From positions 2,728,001-2,792,000 of the forward strand of contig NZ_CP160205.1 in the NCBI RefSeq assembly GCF_041080815.1: a stretch of DNA of 64,000 bases, given 5' to 3'. Below are positions 61,286-64,000 of the stretch, piece by piece. Position 1 is the stretch's first letter. Every line of letters starts with the position of its first letter. Source of the stretch: Mucilaginibacter yixingensis. Lineage in GTDB: Bacteria > Bacteroidota > Bacteroidia > Sphingobacteriales > Sphingobacteriaceae. The notes beneath the pieces were generated by a model. The model was not told the origin of the DNA. It made no database searches and saw nothing but the letters and a program-made list of their open reading frames with translations. Made by a program: the position numbers and the translations under genes.

Positions 61286-62500
61286 TTAGCGTGCCCGCTT
61301 ATGTTCTAAATTAGGCAACAAACCGGTAAAGATGCCAATAAGGGGTAGGAAGGCGCAAATTTGAAACACATACTGCACGCTGGTTGCGTCCGCCAGTTTG
61401 CCTAATACGGCTGAACCCAAACCGCCCATGCCAAAAGCCAAACCAAAAAATAAACCGGCTATCAGACCAACTTTACCGGGTACCAGATCTGTAGCATAAA
61501 CCAGAATAGCCGAGAAAGCCGATGAAATAATCAAACCGATGATAACAGATAGCGCCCCTGTCCAGAACAGCGAAGCATAAGGCAACATCAAGGTAAATGG
61601 CGCCACACCCAGGATAGAGATCCAGATGATGTATTTACGGCCAAAACGATCGCCCAGTGGGCCACCCAATAAAGTGCCAGCTGCTACAGCGCCCATAAAG
61701 GCAAACAGGTAAACCTGTGATTGCTGCAGCGACAAGTGGAACTTGCTGATCAGATAAAAAGTATAGTAACTGGTCATACTGGCCAGGTAGAAATATTTAG
61801 AAAAGATGAGGATCAACAAGATAAACAGCGAAAACAAGATCCTGTTACGCGACAATGCTTGTTGAGGCTCTGCAACAACCCTGGTTTTAGTAGCCTTTAA
61901 ACTTAAATGCGCCTGATACCACCTGGCAATGCCCGATAGCACAATAATGCCCAGCAAGGCTGCAAAACAGAACCATACAATATAGAGCTGCCCGTGGGGC
62001 ACCACAATCAAAGCGGCCAACAGCGGCCCAACGGCACTACCCGCATTGCCACCCAATTGAAAAATAGACTGCGCCAATCCTTTTTTACCGCCCGATGCCA
62101 TGTGCGCCACTCTAGAAGATTCAGGGTGAAAGATGGATGAACCAATACCTATCAAGCTTACTGCCAGCAATACATTAACAAAGCTACCAGCAAATGCCAC
62201 GGCCAGCAAGCCCAGCAAGGTAAAACTCATGCCTATGGCCAAAGAATACGGGCGCGGCTTTCTATCGGTATAAAAACCTACAAAGGGCTGCAAAATAGAA
62301 GCCGTTAGCTGGTACGTAAGCGTGATAAGGCCAATTTGTGTAAACGTTAGGTGGAATTTATCTTTTAACATAGGATACACTGATGGCACCACGGCCTGCA
62401 GCATATCGTTAAGAAAATGACCAAAACTGATGGTGAAGAGTACCGCAAAAACGGTTTGCTGAGCAACTTGCTTAGCCTGGATCTCGGTTTGATTGTTCAT
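61286..62500 (-). CDS. MFS transporter, fosmidomycin-resistance (FSR)-like
   Basis: A 404-residue, 12-helix transporter: FGHFLNDMLQAVVPSVYPMLKD-type first helix, LTASILQPFVGFYTDRKPRP loop motif, IGIGSSIFHPESSRVAHMASG and GNAGSAVGPLLAA, all typical of FSR-type efflux proteins. The substrate is unknown. A 15-bp palindrome directly upstream matches one before the GntR gene, indicating local control. Confidence 0.87.
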   Translation of the reverse strand: MNNQTEIQAKQVAQQTVFAVLFTISFGHFLNDMLQAVVPSVYPMLKDKFHLTFTQIGLITLTYQLTASILQPFVGFYTDRKPRPYSLAIGMSFTLLGLLAVAFAGSFVNVLLAVSLIGIGSSIFHPESSRVAHMASGGKKGLAQSIFQLGGNAGSAVGPLLAALIVVPHGQLYIVWFCFAALLGIIVLSGIARWYQAHLSLKATKTRVVAEPQQALSRNRILFSLFILLILIFSKYFYLASMTSYYTFYLISKFHLSLQQSQVYLFAFMGAVAAGTLLGGPLGDRFGRKYIIWISILGVAPFTLMLPYASLFWTGALSVIIGLIISSAFSAILVYATDLVPGKVGLIAGLFFGLAFGMGGLGSAVLGKLADATSVQYVFQICAFLPLIGIFTGLLPNLEHKRAR

Positions 62501-62514
62501 AGTTAAGATTTAAG

Positions 62515-62529
62515 ATCAGATCATCTGAT
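62515..62529 (-). promoter_or_regulatory. GntR operator upstream of the MFS gene
   Basis: ATCAGAT-C-ATCTGAT, a perfect 15-bp palindrome, 14 bp before the MFS start codon. The same sequence with one change occurs before the GntR gene. Confidence 0.65.
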
Positions 62530-62550
62530 GAATTAAAACAAAAAATAAGA

Positions 62551-63204
62551 TTATCTGTAGTTTATTATTTTTTCGGCTGTACGCCATGCGTTGGCGGTAT
62601 CTCGCTCTACAATACAGTTTAGCAGTTGCTCATGCAGGTGATGCGTTTCTGTATAGGGATGAGTATTGTTATGTATCTGCAAAAACCATTGCTTTAGATG
62701 GATAGCGGCAGATTTATAAAGATCTGCCAGTATCTGGTTGCCTGATGCCTCTGCAATGGCTATATGAAACTGAATATCTGCTTCCACTGCAGCCTCTACC
62801 ATATTGGCGTCAGCTGCTATTTTACGCTCGGTCAGATGCATGCTGATTTCTTCAATATTACGATCTGTGCGGTTAGCGGCTGCTTTCTCGGCAATCTTCA
62901 TTTCCAGTAACTGCCTGATCTCGTCCAGATCGGTCACCTTAGCACGCTTTAAACGCTGATCCATTGGCTCTGCGCCGCTGGTTGTGCGCTCCACAAAAGT
63001 GCCCACCCCCTGCTGCACGCGCAACAAGCCGGAGTTAGCCAGCAGCTTAATAGCCTCGCGGATGGTAGAACGCCCTACCCCGAAAGCTTTCATCAACTCA
63101 GGCTCAATAGGCAGCTTTTCGTTCACCTTGTAATGGCCCAACGAAATCTGCTCCTGTAGCCTGGCTGCTACTTCTTCGGCTAATGATCTTTTCTGAATCA
63201 GCAT
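62551..63204 (-). CDS. GntR/FadR-family regulator with FCD domain
   Basis: A 217-residue regulator: winged helix 1-70 (VGRSTIREAIKLLANSGLLRVQQ) and a C-terminal all-helical FCD ligand domain (~85-210) with spaced His residues that usually bind metal. It most likely controls the MFS gene 50 bp downstream and itself, since both start sites carry the same palindrome. FCD regulators respond to small organic acids or related metabolites. Confidence 0.92.
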   Translation of the reverse strand: MLIQKRSLAEEVAARLQEQISLGHYKVNEKLPIEPELMKAFGVGRSTIREAIKLLANSGLLRVQQGVGTFVERTTSGAEPMDQRLKRAKVTDLDEIRQLLEMKIAEKAAANRTDRNIEEISMHLTERKIAADANMVEAAVEADIQFHIAIAEASGNQILADLYKSAAIHLKQWFLQIHNNTHPYTETHHLHEQLLNCIVERDTANAWRTAEKIINYR

Positions 63205-63207
63205 TAC

Positions 63208-63222
63208 ATCATATCATCTGAT
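63208..63222 (-). promoter_or_regulatory. GntR operator upstream of the regulator gene
   Basis: ATCATATCATCTGAT differs from the palindrome at 62515 at one of 15 positions and lies 3 bp upstream of the start codon, indicating autoregulation. Confidence 0.6.
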
Positions 63223-63282
63223 GAATACAAATGTAAACAAAGATTTTACATCTGCAAATCCAGGAGCGCCTTAGTTTTAAAT

Positions 63283-63714
63283 TTAATACTCATTTGTAAC
63301 CTCAATTCCATATCGTATTGCCGCTACAAGTATGTCAATATTTATATCTCTTAGTTTTTTGAACTTAATGCAGTACCCGGTCACGCTCGCCTTGCCTATT
63401 TCTTGCCCAAAGGTTTGGGCTAAGTATGCTTTATCTTTTATACCCATAATGTAGACAGACATCCCGGTTGTGTTTGCGCTCAAACCAATTTGAAAAAACT
63501 CCCTGGTTTTTCCATCAGCATACCTTATGGTGTATGATCCATAGCCGATATTAGGATTACTAACCGTTTTATTTTCGCTGTTTTTACCATTATCGAACCA
63601 TAATTTACGACCCGGTAAAGTTTGAAGTATGCGATGGTGCAGCCCTTGCATATCGCCGCGCTTTGGCTCTGGTTGGCTGGCGATATATGCTTTGATTTGT
63701 TCCTGTACTTCCAT
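63283..63714 (-). CDS. DUF1801 family protein
   Basis: A 143-residue soluble protein with the YdhG-like DUF1801 pattern (ILQTLPGRKLWFDNG ... FFQIGLSANTTGMSVYIMG). Function of the family is not established. It stands alone between the regulator and the gene at the right edge. Confidence 0.75.
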   Translation of the reverse strand: MEVQEQIKAYIASQPEPKRGDMQGLHHRILQTLPGRKLWFDNGKNSENKTVSNPNIGYGSYTIRYADGKTREFFQIGLSANTTGMSVYIMGIKDKAYLAQTFGQEIGKASVTGYCIKFKKLRDINIDILVAAIRYGIEVTNEY

Positions 63715-63829
63715 ATGAAATATTAAACTATGGGCTACTTATTTCGCCTTTTCAAATCTCGCTTTATTTTGATTCTTCGCGCCATCTATTCCTCGCAATC
63801 TCAAAAATTCAATTAAACTGCGCCTTTGG

Positions 63830-64000
63830 CTAATTACCGGCATTCACGGTAGCACCAGTCATGCCATCTGGCCGGCCGATGCTAATCTTTTTGATTTCTT
63901 TTCTGGTTTTAAGGTCAACAACCGCGACATAGTTATCCGGCGTGCAGGAGATAAACATCCGGTTGTTGGTTTTATCTATGTAGATGCCCGCACCATGCCC
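63830..64000 (-). CDS. C-terminus of a YVTN/beta-propeller protein (partial)
   Basis: The frame is open from the right edge and stops at TAG (63832-63830), giving the last 56 residues. NRMFISCTPDNYVAVVDL followed by EIKKISIGRPDGM is a YVTN-type propeller blade, as in secreted surface proteins that also resemble cytochrome d1-like propellers. The N-terminus lies outside the window. Confidence 0.65.
   Translation of the reverse strand, partial: GHGAGIYIDKTNNRMFISCTPDNYVAVVDLKTRKEIKKISIGRPDGMTGATVNAGN

Noticed and set aside
1..64000. CRISPR arrays, insertion sequences, integrases and attachment sites
   Set aside because: No regularly spaced direct repeats of CRISPR type, no transposase or integrase motifs and no long terminal inverted repeats were seen.

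Overview
The window looks like a chromosome segment of a Sphingobacteriaceae-type Bacteroidota, close to Pedobacter or Mucilaginibacter. The evidence is SusC/SusD pairs, a hybrid two-component sensor, many TonB-dependent receptors with carboxypeptidase-like N-termini, TAnnTTTG-type promoters, and heparin lyases that resemble the Pedobacter heparinus enzymes as I remember them. No insertion sequence, integrase or CRISPR array was seen.

Region 1 (about 0.5-35 kb) is a large glycosaminoglycan utilisation locus. It encodes two PL12 heparinase III-type lyases, a PL13 heparinase I, a PL8 chondroitin ABC-type lyase, GH88 and GH105 unsaturated uronyl hydrolases, three S1 sulfatases, a SusC/SusD importer, two sugar MFS permeases, a ROK kinase plus a degenerate ROK-like protein, a NagB-PIG-L fusion and a heparan-glucosaminide N-acetyltransferase-like membrane protein. 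A plausible flow is: surface capture by SusC/D, periplasmic cleavage by lyases, desulfation, hydrolysis of the unsaturated uronic acid, permease import, kinase and deaminase. Eight promoters share one geometry: two 13-bp direct repeats 21 bp apart, then exactly 20 bp to a TAnnTTTG-like -7 box. They are the likely target of the AraC-type domain of the local hybrid sensor.

Region 2 (about 35-41 kb) is concerned with translation. It has four minus-strand tRNA genes (Pro-TGG, Ile-TAT, a degenerate Gln-like and Gln-TTG). They are preceded by an 18-codon leader ORF and mutually exclusive hairpins that look like a ribosome-dependent attenuator, next to an ABC-F ATPase. A little further on is an rtcB-prfH RNA ligase/release factor H operon. 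A thioesterase and a DUF1080 protein lie between.

Region 3 (about 41.5-55 kb) is iron or redox related: three TonB-dependent receptors, ApbE, a PepSY/flavodoxin reductase, a DUF2271 protein with a possible flavinylation motif, and a secreted ankyrin protein. The ankyrin protein and one receptor both carry Gly-rich segments.

Region 4 (55-64 kb) is ordinary accessory content: a sensor with a histidine-kinase dimerisation segment but no ATPase domain, a divergent SDR/HxlR pair, a VOC protein, a TonB receptor with a small exported protein, an MFS exporter with a GntR regulator and matching palindromes, a DUF1801 protein, and the end of a beta-propeller gene running off the right edge. All family calls come from reading the translations; no database search was run.
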